Source: an uncultured Desulfovibrio sp. (GTDB taxonomy: Bacteria; Desulfobacterota; Desulfovibrionia; Desulfovibrionales; Desulfovibrionaceae). From it: DNA of 30,204 nucleotides. The translations under genes were made by a program, and so were the position numbers. Under the pieces are notes generated by a model. The model was not told the DNA's origin and made no database searches. It worked only from the letters and a program-made list of their open reading frames with translations. Shown one piece after another: positions 1 to 7,785 of the stretch. The stretch spans positions 1-30,204 of the forward strand of contig URHE01000014.1 in assembly GCA_900547595.1 (NCBI GenBank), read 5' to 3'. How positions within the stretch are numbered: position 1 is the stretch's first letter; the number at the start of each line of letters is the position of its first letter.

Positions 1-1
1 C

Positions 2-1723
2 GCCGAGCACAATCTCGCGGCGCACTGGTTTTTCTTTCTCCTGCTCCTGCTCGGCATGGCCGCGGTGATGTGCGCGCGGGACGCCATCCTTTTCCTCCTC
101 GCCTGGGAGATCATGTCCCTTGCGCCGTTCTTCCTCATTGATTTCAACGATGGCGACAGCAAGGTGCGCGACGCCTCATGGGTCTATCTGGTGGCGGCCC
201 ATCTGGGGGCGGTATTCCTGCTCGCCTTCTTCATCCTGCTCTGGCAGGTGACGGGCAGCACGGCGCTGACCAGCGAAGGCTGCGCGCCGCTGGCCGATGC
301 CGGGCCGGGGACGCTTTCGGCGCTCTTCCTGCTGGCCGTGGCCGGTTTCGGGGCCAAGGCGGGCGTGGCGCCGCTCCACGTCTGGCTGCCGGAAGCGCAC
401 CCCGCCGCGCCCAGCCATGTTTCGGCCCTGCTTTCCGGGGCCATGATCAATGCCGGCCTGTACGGGCTGCTCCGCGCGCTGGCCCTGCTGGGCGGGGCGC
501 CGCCGGCGGGGGTGCTCGGCGCGCTTCCCGAGTGGTGGGGCTGGTTCCTGCTGCTGCTGGGCCTCGCCACGGCGCTGCTGGGCATCCTCAAGGCGTTGGG
601 GCAGGGCAATCTCAAGCGCCTGCTCGCCTATTCCAGCGTGGAGAACATGGGGCTCATGTTCATGGGCGCGGGCGCGGGCCTGGTGGGCGTGGCCACCGGC
701 GACGCCTGGACGGCCCTGCTGGGTTTTTCCGGGGCGCTGCTCCACATGCTCAACCATGCCGGGTTCAAGGGACTGCTCTTCCTCTGCGCGGGCGAGGTAC
801 TCCATGCAGCGGGCACGGTGCGCATGGAGCTGCTGGGCGGCCTGCAACGGAGGCTCCCGCTCGTGGGCGCGGCCTTTGCCCTGGGCGCGGCCTCCATTGC
901 CTGTCTGCCGCCGCTGAGCGGTTTTGCCTCGGAGTTCGTCCTTGCCATGTCGCTGCTGGACGGCGCCTCCCTGCCCGGGGTGGAGCGCCAGCTCGGCCTG
1001 TTGTTCACCCTGGCGGGCCTTGCGCTGGTGAGCGGCCTCGCGGCGGCGGTCTATGTCCGCGCCTATGGCGCCACCTTTCTGGGGGAGCCGCGCACGGGCT
1101 TTGCGGCCAATGCCCACGCCGTTGGCTGGCGCGGCCTCTGGCCGCTGGCGCTTCCCGCGGCGGCCTGTGTGGCCGGGGGCCTGTTCGCGCCGTACTTTTT
1201 CGACCTCGCCGCCGGGACGGCACTCTCGGTCATGCCCTTCCCCCAGGGGCTTGCGCCGGATATTCCCGGCGTTGACGCGCAGATGCGCCGCTGCCTCGCC
1301 ATGGTCTCCATGATCGGCGGAGGCGGCGTTGCCCTGGCGTTCTGCCTTTTTGCCGCGCGCGGCCTGCTGCTGCGGCGGCGCGGGATACTGCGGGAAAAAA
1401 CGTGGGGCTGCGGTTATCAGGCGTCCTCGGCGCGTATCCAGTATACGGACGCCTCGTTTTCCGAACCGCTGGCGCGGCTGTTCGCGCCGTTCATGGGCCT
1501 GCGGACGCGGGGCGGAGCGCCGGAGGGCATATTCCCCGACCGCGCCATCTTCAGCGTGGCCGCGCCGGACCGCCTGCGGACGCATTTCTTCGCCCCGCTC
1601 TTCGAGCTGGTGGAACGGGTCTGCAATGCCTGCAAGATCCTCCAGCACGGCAAGATCCACCTCTATATCCTCTATATCCTCGCCACCGTGGTGGGGCTTC
1701 TCGTCTGGGGGCTCAGGCCATGA
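2..1723 (+). CDS. hyfB: Antiporter-like membrane subunit of an Ehr / hydrogenase-4-type complex, HyfB-like, 5' end cut by window
   Basis: This is a proton-translocating membrane subunit of the NuoL/MrpA antiporter family. The frame is open from base 2, so the true start lies upstream; 573 residues are visible, against roughly 670 for E. coli HyfB. Hydrophobic segments run almost throughout. Ion-path residues known for the family are present: a Glu in the segment WEIMSLAP, a Lys in GAKAG followed by PLHVWLPEAHP, and the His-x3-His-x3-Lys pattern in LLHMLNHAGFKG. The C-terminus has a CGY motif and a last hydrophobic helix, as in HyfB. Its stop overlaps the next start (ATGA at 1720-1723), so translation is probably coupled. 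It is inferred to pump H+ or Na+ in the inner membrane. The internal ATG at 56 is not the real start, since homologous hydrophobic sequence continues before it. Confidence 0.9.
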   Translation, partial: AEHNLAAHWFFFLLLLLGMAAVMCARDAILFLLAWEIMSLAPFFLIDFNDGDSKVRDASWVYLVAAHLGAVFLLAFFILLWQVTGSTALTSEGCAPLADAGPGTLSALFLLAVAGFGAKAGVAPLHVWLPEAHPAAPSHVSALLSGAMINAGLYGLLRALALLGGAPPAGVLGALPEWWGWFLLLLGLATALLGILKALGQGNLKRLLAYSSVENMGLMFMGAGAGLVGVATGDAWTALLGFSGALLHMLNHAGFKGLLFLCAGEVLHAAGTVRMELLGGLQRRLPLVGAAFALGAASIACLPPLSGFASEFVLAMSLLDGASLPGVERQLGLLFTLAGLALVSGLAAAVYVRAYGATFLGEPRTGFAANAHAVGWRGLWPLALPAAACVAGGLFAPYFFDLAAGTALSVMPFPQGLAPDIPGVDAQMRRCLAMVSMIGGGGVALAFCLFAARGLLLRRRGILREKTWGCGYQASSARIQYTDASFSEPLARLFAPFMGLRTRGGAPEGIFPDRAIFSVAAPDRLRTHFFAPLFELVERVCNACKILQHGKIHLYILYILATVVGLLVWGLRP

Positions 1724-2679
1724 GCGCGCCGACCGCCTTTTTTCTCCAGCTTGCGCTGGCCCTGGCGCTGGCGCCGCTGCTGCCGGGCATCATCAACCGC
1801 GTCAAGGCCATGGTGGCCGGGCGCCACGGCAAGCCCCTGCTCCAGACCTATTATGACCTTGCCAAACTGCTCGGCAAGGGCGAGGTCATCAGCCGCGCCA
1901 CCACCTGGACCTTTGCGGCGGCGCCGGGAGTGTCGCTGGCGGCGGCCCTGTGCGCGCTGGCGCTCCTGCCGCTGGGGGGCGTTCCCTCGCCGCTGGCCTT
2001 TGGCGGGGATTTCCTGCTGGCGGCGTATCTGCTCGGCATGGGGCGTTTCGCGGTCATGCTGGCGGCTCTGGATACGGGTTCTTCCTTCGAGGGGATGGGG
2101 GCGAGCCGGGAAGCGGCGTTTTCGGCCCTGGGCGAACCCGCGCTTTTCCTTGCCTTTCTGACGCTCACCAGCCTGAGCCTCGACCTGGGACGCGGCATCG
2201 CCGATGCGGGGCCTGACGCGCGCGCGGCCTTTTCGCTTTCCGCGCTGTTCAATGGCGACATGGCGGCATTCTGGCAGGCGGGGCGTCCCGAGCTCCTGCT
2301 GGCGCCCGCGGTCTTTTTCCTCCTCCTGCTGGCGGAAAACTGCCGCATCCCGGTGGACGATCCCACGACCCATCTGGAGCTGACCATGATCCATGAGGTC
2401 ATGGTGCTTGACCATTCCGGGCCCAATCTTGCCATGATCGTCTACGGGGCGGCGCTCAAGCTCTGGTTTTTCGCGGCCCTGGTGGCCGGCCTGCTCGTGC
2501 CGCCGCTGCCGCTCTGGGAACACGCGGCGCTCTCGGTGCTGGTCATCCTCGGCGTCGGCGTTGCCGTGGGCGTGGTGGAGTCCGCCATGGCCCGGCTGCG
2601 GCTCACGCGCGTGCCGCATTTCCTTGGCGTGGCCGCCGCCCTGGCGGCTCTGGCCCTCATCCTGACGCAGGCCCGCTAG
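1720..2679 (+). CDS. hyfC: HyfC/NuoH-like membrane anchor subunit
   Basis: A 319-residue integral membrane protein of the NuoH/HycD/HyfC family, which couples the peripheral redox arm to the membrane arm. The start at 1720 overlaps the previous stop by four bases; the frame is open much further upstream, but that part only shadows the preceding gene. Family signatures are visible: PGIINRVKAMVAGRHG with YYDLAKLLGK near the N-terminus, and ENCRIPVDDPTTHLELTMIHE near residues 205-225. The acidic and Arg residues there correspond to the loops of NuoH that face the quinone or redox module. The length matches HyfC (about 315). It is the second gene of the operon, and retention of these loops suggests a functional coupling subunit. 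Confidence 0.93.
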   Translation: MSAPTAFFLQLALALALAPLLPGIINRVKAMVAGRHGKPLLQTYYDLAKLLGKGEVISRATTWTFAAAPGVSLAAALCALALLPLGGVPSPLAFGGDFLLAAYLLGMGRFAVMLAALDTGSSFEGMGASREAAFSALGEPALFLAFLTLTSLSLDLGRGIADAGPDARAAFSLSALFNGDMAAFWQAGRPELLLAPAVFFLLLLAENCRIPVDDPTTHLELTMIHEVMVLDHSGPNLAMIVYGAALKLWFFAALVAGLLVPPLPLWEHAALSVLVILGVGVAVGVVESAMARLRLTRVPHFLGVAAALAALALILTQAR

Positions 2680-2713
2680 GCGCGCCGCCGCATTCACGGA
2701 GAGCATCGGCCCC

Positions 2714-3346
2714 ATGATCTCGCTGACCTCGCTGTTTTCCACCATTCTTTTTCTTCTGCTGCTGAACAACCTGCTGCTGCTCGGAGCGCCGGGCATCGCC
2801 CCGATCATCCGCCTCACCGCGTTTCAGGGCATGTTGCTGGCGCTGCTGTTGCTCGGCATGGATCATGCCCTGCTTGCCTGCGCGGTTTTCGGCATCAAGG
2901 GCGCGCTGCTGCCCGGCCTTTTGGAGCGCACCCGGCGCAGGCTCACGCCCTCGGACAAGCCCCGGCCCCGCCTTCATCTCGGCGCGGCGGTGTTCACGGG
3001 CATTCTGGGGCTCGTGTTCTCACTCTGGCTGGAGACGCGCCTGCCCATCCTGCCGAACCTGTTCCCGCCGCTGCTGTTGCCCACGGCGCTGACGACGCTT
3101 TTTTGCGGGCTTATCCTGGTGGTGGGCCGCGTCTCGGCCATTTCGCAGGTCATCGGCTACCTTGTGGCGGAAAACGGCATCTTCCTTCTGGGCGTCCCGC
3201 TCATGGCCGCCGGCGCCATCTGGTTCGAGCTGGCCCTGCTGCTGGACATCTTTGTGGCGGTCTTTGTCATGGGCAATGCCATCGGGCATATCGGCGAGAC
3301 CTTTGATTCCATCGACACGGGCCGCTTCCGCAGCCTCAGGGACTGA
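2714..3346 (+). CDS. hyfE: HyfE-like membrane subunit
   Basis: A 210-residue, very hydrophobic protein of the HyfE family, whose second half is related to NuoK. Several membrane helices can be seen, with short charged loops such as ERTRRRLTPSDKPRPR near residue 80. The conserved Glu in YLVAENGIFLLG (about residues 151-162) matches the membrane Glu of NuoK. The length fits HyfE (about 216). The start ATG follows a GGAG-type ribosome site eleven bases upstream. It sits 34 bases after hyfC and 2 bases before hyfF. It is inferred to be part of the membrane ion path of the complex. Confidence 0.88.
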   Translation: MISLTSLFSTILFLLLLNNLLLLGAPGIAPIIRLTAFQGMLLALLLLGMDHALLACAVFGIKGALLPGLLERTRRRLTPSDKPRPRLHLGAAVFTGILGLVFSLWLETRLPILPNLFPPLLLPTALTTLFCGLILVVGRVSAISQVIGYLVAENGIFLLGVPLMAAGAIWFELALLLDIFVAVFVMGNAIGHIGETFDSIDTGRFRSLRD

Positions 3347-3348
3347 TC

Positions 3349-4863
3349 ATGCTTGAAGCCCTGATCCTTCTCCCCCTTGTGGCGGGCCTGCTCATGCTGG
3401 CGGTGGGCAACGCGGGCTTCTGCCGCGTCCTTTTGCCCGTCACCGCCGCCGGCCATGTCTGCCTTTCGCTCGCCATTGTCATGGCCGTTGCCGCCGGAGC
3501 CCATCCCGCCGCGCTGGGCGGCCTGCTGGCGCCGGATGCCCTGGGCGCGCTGTTCCTCATCCTGGCGAGCCTGCTGTTCCTCGCGGCGTCCATCTATGCC
3601 GTGGGCTACCTGCGCGAGGAAGAGGCCATCGAGGTGCGCACCTGCATCCACGACGGGCGCCCCTTCACCAATGCGCCCGAGCGCCGCTTCACCGCCTGCC
3701 TCTGTTTTTTTCTCGCGGCCATGAGCCTTGTGACCACCACGCCGCATCTGGGCGCCCTCTGGGTCGGCATCGAGGCCACCACGCTCTCCAGCGCGCCGCT
3801 CATCTATTTTCACCGGCACCGGCGCTCGCTGGAAGCCACCTGGAAATATCTCATCATCTGTTCGGTGGGCATCGCGCTGGCCCTGCTCGGCAACATCCTG
3901 CTTTCCGTGGCCTTCTATGCGCCGGGGGGCGCCGGGGAAAGCCCGGTGCTCGCGGACGACATCGACTCCCTCGGCTGGTTCGTGGCCCATGCCGGTTCCG
4001 CCGCGGCGCCCTGGCTCAAGGCGGCCTTCATCTTCCTGCTGGTGGGTTACGGCACCAAGATGGGGCTCGCGCCGCTGCACAACTGGCTGCCCGACGCGCA
4101 CAGCCAGGCGCCCTCGCTGGTCTCGGCCCTGCTTTCCGGGGCGCTGCTCAACTGCGCCCTGCTCGGCATCCTGCGCGGCCACCAGATACTGCTGGCCGCC
4201 GGACTGGGCGACTTCAGCGGCGGGCTGCTCGTCTTTTTCGGCATCCTCTCGCTGCTGACGGCGGCCATCTTCATCGTGGGGCAGGGACATTACAAACGCC
4301 TGCTCGCCTATTCCAGCGTGGAGCACATGGGCATCCTCAGCCTTGGCATCGGCCTGGGCGGCATCGCCGTGGAGGGCGCGCTGCTCCATTCCGTCTGCCA
4401 TTCGCTGACCAAGTGCCTGCTTTTTCTGCTCTCCGGAAACATCCTCGCCCGCTACCACACCTATTCCAGCTATGACGTGCGCGGCCTGCGCTGGACCATG
4501 CCCGCCACGGGCGCGCTCTGGACGGCGGGCTTCCTCGCCGTGGCGGGCTCGCCGCCGTTCGGCATTTTCGTGAGTGAACTCATCATCCTCAAGGGTATGC
4601 TTGCCGACGGCGCGTGGCTGGTGGCGGCCATCTATCTCGGGGCGCTGGCGGTCATCTTTGTGGGGATGTCCGTGGCGGTGCTGCGCATGGTGCAGGGCGC
4701 GCGGCCGCTGGACATGCCCGCCCGGCTGCGCAGCCGCCGCGAACCGCTCTGGAGCGTCCTGCCGCCGCTGGCCCTGGCCGTGGCCGTCCTTGGCCTGGGG
4801 CTCTGGGTTCCGGACTGGCTGTGGCGGTTTCTGGAAACGGGCGCCCGGCTCATCGGGGGGTAG
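3349..4863 (+). CDS. hyfF: Second antiporter-like subunit, HyfF-like
   Basis: A 504-residue subunit of the NuoL/M/N antiporter family, matching HyfF in length (about 526). Key residues for ion movement are retained: Glu in LWVGIEATTLSSAP, Lys in GYGTKMGLAPLHNWLPDAH, and the His-x3-His-x3-Lys run in LLHSVCHSLTKCLLF. The motif LLAYSSVEHMG is shared with the HyfB-like protein at 2-1723, as expected for paralogues. The gene begins two bases after the hyfE stop and ends three bases before the large subunit. With two antiporter-like subunits plus HyfE, the complex has a full Hyf-type membrane arm, so ion pumping is likely even though the hydrogenase site is lost. Confidence 0.93.
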   Translation: MLEALILLPLVAGLLMLAVGNAGFCRVLLPVTAAGHVCLSLAIVMAVAAGAHPAALGGLLAPDALGALFLILASLLFLAASIYAVGYLREEEAIEVRTCIHDGRPFTNAPERRFTACLCFFLAAMSLVTTTPHLGALWVGIEATTLSSAPLIYFHRHRRSLEATWKYLIICSVGIALALLGNILLSVAFYAPGGAGESPVLADDIDSLGWFVAHAGSAAAPWLKAAFIFLLVGYGTKMGLAPLHNWLPDAHSQAPSLVSALLSGALLNCALLGILRGHQILLAAGLGDFSGGLLVFFGILSLLTAAIFIVGQGHYKRLLAYSSVEHMGILSLGIGLGGIAVEGALLHSVCHSLTKCLLFLLSGNILARYHTYSSYDVRGLRWTMPATGALWTAGFLAVAGSPPFGIFVSELIILKGMLADGAWLVAAIYLGALAVIFVGMSVAVLRMVQGARPLDMPARLRSRREPLWSVLPPLALAVAVLGLGLWVPDWLWRFLETGARLIGG

Positions 4864-4866
4864 GGG

Positions 4867-6423
4867 ATGTTCTGTTTTGCGTATCGTCAGGCGGTCGCGC
4901 TGGAGGCGCTCCCTGTTCTGGATGCCGCTGCTCTGGGCGCCCATGTCCGTGACGCGGTCGACAGCGGCTGGCGGGTCCTTGCGCTGTTTGCCCTGCCGGA
5001 GCCGGGGAGCGCCCCGGCAACGGCGCGTGGCGAAGGCGGCGCCCCGAAGCGGCGCCCCCAGGCGGGCCTGTGCTGCGTTCTTGCCCATGATGCGGAGCGG
5101 CGCCTTGCCGCCGCCCGCACCGCGCCGCTGTCGGCCTTTCCGTCACTGGCGCAGGCGTGCCCGCAGGTGGAGCTGTTTGAGCGCGAGATATATGAGGAAT
5201 GGGGCATCCTTCCCGAGGGACATCCCTGGCTCAAGCCTGTGCGCCGTTCGCCGGACGCGCCCGGTTGCGCGGGGCGCGAGTTTTATCGCGTGGACGGCGG
5301 CGAGGTGCATGAAGTGGCGGTGGGCCCGGTACACGCGGGCATCATTGAGCCGGGGCATTTCCGCTTCCAGTGCTACGGCGAGAACGTGCTGCATCTGGAA
5401 ATCGCGCTCGGCTACCAGCATCGCGGCCTGGAACGCCTGCTGCGCGCCCGGGCCGGGGCAGCCCCCCTGGCGGCCCTGCGGCTTGCGGAATGCGCGGCGG
5501 GGGATTCCAGCGTGGCACACGCCACGGCCCTGTGCGTGCTCCGGGAACGGCTGCTCGGTCTGGAGGCGCTGGACCCCCGCGCCCAGCGCTTGCGCCGCGT
5601 GGGGCTGGAGCTGGAGCGGCTCGCCAATCACTGCGGGGACCTGGGGGCCATTGCCGGAGATACGGGCTTTCTGCCGACCTCGTCCTGGAACGGCCGCATC
5701 CGCGGCGATTTCCTCAATCTCACGGCGGCTGTCTGCGGCAACCGCTTCGGGCGCGGCTTTCTGCGGCCCGGCGGCGTGGCCTGGGATATTTCCCCGGCGG
5801 AATGCGCGGATATTCTGGCGCGGCTGACAGCCACCGGCCGGGATGCCGCCGGTTCCGTTGAGGTCATGTTCGCCTCGGCCAGCGTGGGGCAGCGCATGGG
5901 GGGGACGGGCGCGCTCAGCGCGGAGGCGGCCCGCGCGCTCGGCCTGGTGGGCGTTGCCGCCCGGGCCTGCGGCCTTGAGCGCGACGCGCGTTTTTCCGCG
6001 CCGCTTTCGGAACTGCCCCTGGCGGCGGATGCGCCCCGGACGGAGCGCGACGGCGACGTGTTCGCCCGCGCGCTGGTGCGCCGCGCCGAAATGGAGGATT
6101 CGCTCGCCCTTGTGGCGGACGACCTCCGCTGGCTGGCGGAGCATCCCGAAAGCGCGGCCGGGCACGAGTCCCACGGACCTGCCACCGACTTTGCGGCCCT
6201 GCCGCCGCACACCCTCGCCGTGGCCCAGGTGGAAGGCTGGCGCGGTGAGGTCTGCCATGTGGGCATCACCGGCCCTGACGGGGAATTTCTGGCCCTGAAG
6301 CTGGTGGACCCCTCCTTCCACAACTGGGCGGGAGTGGCCCTGGCCATGCGCGGCGGCCAGGTCTCGGATTTTCCGCTCTGCAACAAGAGCTTCAATCTTT
6401 CCTATTGCGGCCATGATCTGTGA
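4867..6423 (+). CDS. hyfG: Ehr large subunit: NuoC-NuoD fusion, [NiFe]-hydrogenase-like but without Ni-Fe ligands
   Basis: A 518-residue protein with an N-terminal 30-kDa (NuoC-like) domain, shown by FEREIYEEWGILPEGHP at about residues 103-120, and a C-terminal 49-kDa/hydrogenase large-subunit domain with GYQHRGLERLL. In true [NiFe] hydrogenases the N-terminal site is RxCGxCxxxH; here residues 209-218 read CAAGDSSVAH, so both cysteines are Ala211 and Ser214 while Gly212 and His218 remain. The C-terminal DPCxxCxxH site is SFNLSYCGH (508-516), with Asn510 and Tyr513 in place of cysteines. The chain ends two residues after His516, leaving no peptide for a maturation protease to remove. The protein cannot hold a Ni-Fe centre in the known way. 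This matches the described energy-converting hydrogenase-related (Ehr) complexes. Its redox partner is unknown. Confidence 0.9.
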   Translation: MFCFAYRQAVALEALPVLDAAALGAHVRDAVDSGWRVLALFALPEPGSAPATARGEGGAPKRRPQAGLCCVLAHDAERRLAAARTAPLSAFPSLAQACPQVELFEREIYEEWGILPEGHPWLKPVRRSPDAPGCAGREFYRVDGGEVHEVAVGPVHAGIIEPGHFRFQCYGENVLHLEIALGYQHRGLERLLRARAGAAPLAALRLAECAAGDSSVAHATALCVLRERLLGLEALDPRAQRLRRVGLELERLANHCGDLGAIAGDTGFLPTSSWNGRIRGDFLNLTAAVCGNRFGRGFLRPGGVAWDISPAECADILARLTATGRDAAGSVEVMFASASVGQRMGGTGALSAEAARALGLVGVAARACGLERDARFSAPLSELPLAADAPRTERDGDVFARALVRRAEMEDSLALVADDLRWLAEHPESAAGHESHGPATDFAALPPHTLAVAQVEGWRGEVCHVGITGPDGEFLALKLVDPSFHNWAGVALAMRGGQVSDFPLCNKSFNLSYCGHDL

Positions 6424-6432
6424 GGCTTGCCC

Positions 6433-7299
6433 ATGTTCCGCATACTTGCCGAACGCCTGAAACAACGCTACCGCACTCTGGACTGGCCCCGGAAGGAGCC
6501 GGCGCTCTCCCCGCGCTATCGCGGCCGGCCGCTGCTCGCGGATGCCGCCTGCGGTCCGTGCCGCGCGTGTCAGGAGGCCTGTCCCACCGGGGCGCTCCTG
6601 CCGCGTCCGGACGCGCCGGGGCGCACGCCGGTCCTGGACATGGGCCGCTGTATTTTCTGCGGGGCGTGCCAGGACGTGTGCCCGTCGGGCGCCATCCGCT
6701 TCAGCCGGGACTACCGCGTGGCCGCGGCGTCGCGCGAAGCGCTGCTGGTGTATCCGGAAACAGACCCGCGTGCTCCGGAAGGCGGGGAGGGCGGCCGCGA
6801 GGATGCGGCGGCGGCCATGGGCGACCGTTTCCGGCTGTTCCGGCGCTCGCTCAAGCTCCGTCAGGTGAGTGCCGGGGGCTGCAACGCCTGCGAGGCGGAC
6901 AGCAACGTACTGGGCACGCTGGTCTACGACCTTGGCCGGTTCGGCATTGAGTTTACGGCCTCCCCGCGCCATGCCGATGGCCTGCTCGTCACCGGCCCGG
7001 TGACGAGCAACATGTGTGCGGCCCTGCTCGACACCTGGGCGGCGGTGCCCCGGCCGCGCGTGCTTGTGGCCGTGGGCGCCTGCGCCATTTCGGGCGGCCT
7101 GTTCCGCGAGTCCGCGGACTGTCTGGGCGGTCTGGGCGGCGCGCCGGGCAACGCCCCCGCGCCCGGGGAAACCGGGCCTGACAGCCTTGCGGCGGCGGGG
7201 CTCATCCCGGATATGTATGTGCCGGGCTGTCCGCCCAATCCCTGGAGCATCCTCGCCGGGCTGCTCGCCCTGCGCGGGCAGGGCGCCGGCAGCCGCTAG
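6433..7299 (+). CDS. Fused 2x[4Fe-4S] ferredoxin / NuoB-like small subunit of the Ehr complex
   Basis: A 288-residue soluble subunit joining two modules usually encoded separately. Residues 40-83 hold two CxxCxxCxxxC sets (Cys40-43-46-50 and Cys73-76-79-83), typical of HycF/NuoI-type ferredoxins. Residues 140-275 form the NuoB/HycG domain, with Cys150 and Cys153 (GGCNACE), Cys217 (GACAISGG) and Cys266 (PGCPPNPW), the full ligand set of the proximal [4Fe-4S] cluster. It should pass electrons to the large subunit at 4867-6423, the upstream gene. I chose the ATG at 6433 because a TGAGG ribosome site lies 7 bases upstream; a TTG at 6427 is the alternative and adds two residues. The stop shares CTAG with the convergent OsmC gene. 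Confidence 0.88.
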   Translation: MFRILAERLKQRYRTLDWPRKEPALSPRYRGRPLLADAACGPCRACQEACPTGALLPRPDAPGRTPVLDMGRCIFCGACQDVCPSGAIRFSRDYRVAAASREALLVYPETDPRAPEGGEGGREDAAAAMGDRFRLFRRSLKLRQVSAGGCNACEADSNVLGTLVYDLGRFGIEFTASPRHADGLLVTGPVTSNMCAALLDTWAAVPRPRVLVAVGACAISGGLFRESADCLGGLGGAPGNAPAPGETGPDSLAAAGLIPDMYVPGCPPNPWSILAGLLALRGQGAGSR

Positions 7300-7706
7300 C
7301 GCGCCCATTTGAAGGTGACGACCTGCTCCACATCGGGGTGCAGGCTGAGGCAGACCGGGCAGGTGTGCGCGGCGCGCTCGATCAGGCTTTTCTGCGTGTC
7401 GGTGTAGGGGCGGTCGGGCATCGTGAATGTCACTTCAAGCCTGGCGATGCGGCGCGGGTCGGCACTCATGGTCTTGGTCACCTCGATGGTCGCGCCCGTC
7501 ACATCCACATCGTGCGACCTGGCGTAGATGCCGATGATGGTCATGGCGCAGGAAGCGAGGGCTGTGGCGCAGAGGTCCGTGGGGGAGAAGGATCCGCCCT
7601 TGCCCTGATTGTCCACGGGCGCGTCGGTGATCAGGATGGTGCCGCTGGCGACATGGACACATTCGGTACGCAGATCCCCAAGATACTTCGCGGTGACGGT
7701 GGGCAT
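7296..7706 (-). CDS. OsmC family protein
   Basis: A 136-residue protein of the OsmC/Ohr family, thiol-based peroxidases or related proteins that reduce organic hydroperoxides. Two family cysteines are visible: Cys53 in TALASCAMT and Cys116 in HTCPVC. The length matches the family (about 140). The open frame extends upstream to 7949, but the ATG at 7706 is preceded by GGGAGGA at ideal distance and begins the conserved part, MPTVTAKYLG. The gene is the last of a minus-strand run. It is convergent with the Ehr small subunit and its stop overlaps that stop by four bases. The substrate cannot be told from the sequence. Confidence 0.9.
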   Translation of the reverse strand: MPTVTAKYLGDLRTECVHVASGTILITDAPVDNQGKGGSFSPTDLCATALASCAMTIIGIYARSHDVDVTGATIEVTKTMSADPRRIARLEVTFTMPDRPYTDTQKSLIERAAHTCPVCLSLHPDVEQVVTFKWAR

Positions 7707-7768
7707 TGCATCCTCCCTTGGATACGGTTGCGGTGTGGTGCGAACGGCGCCGGGAACCGGGCCCGGGC

Positions 7769-7785
7769 ATTGCGAAAACGTTCTA
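7769..7785 (-). repeat. Stop-codon-linked motif TAGAACGTTTTCGCAA, copy 1
   Basis: Reading the minus strand, the stop codon of the amidohydrolase begins the string TAGAACGTTTTCGCAAT. A nearly identical string, one base different in the first 16, begins at the stop codon of the MEMO-family gene at 14474 on the plus strand. There is no obvious hairpin within it. Function unknown. Confidence 0.45.

Noticed and set aside
3157..5088. 643-residue open frame on the minus strand
   Set aside because: It lies wholly antisense to hyfE, hyfF and the large subunit, is rich in Arg, Gln and His, and has no protein-like domain; a GC artefact.
4867..6423. Calling the first operon a functional [NiFe] hydrogenase-4 or Ech hydrogenase
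   Set aside because: All four Ni-Fe cysteines are absent and there is no C-terminal peptide for maturation, so the Ehr reading is preferred.
5143..7308. 721-residue open frame on the minus strand
   Set aside because: Antisense to the two Ehr redox subunits, with low-complexity Arg/Ala/Gly composition.
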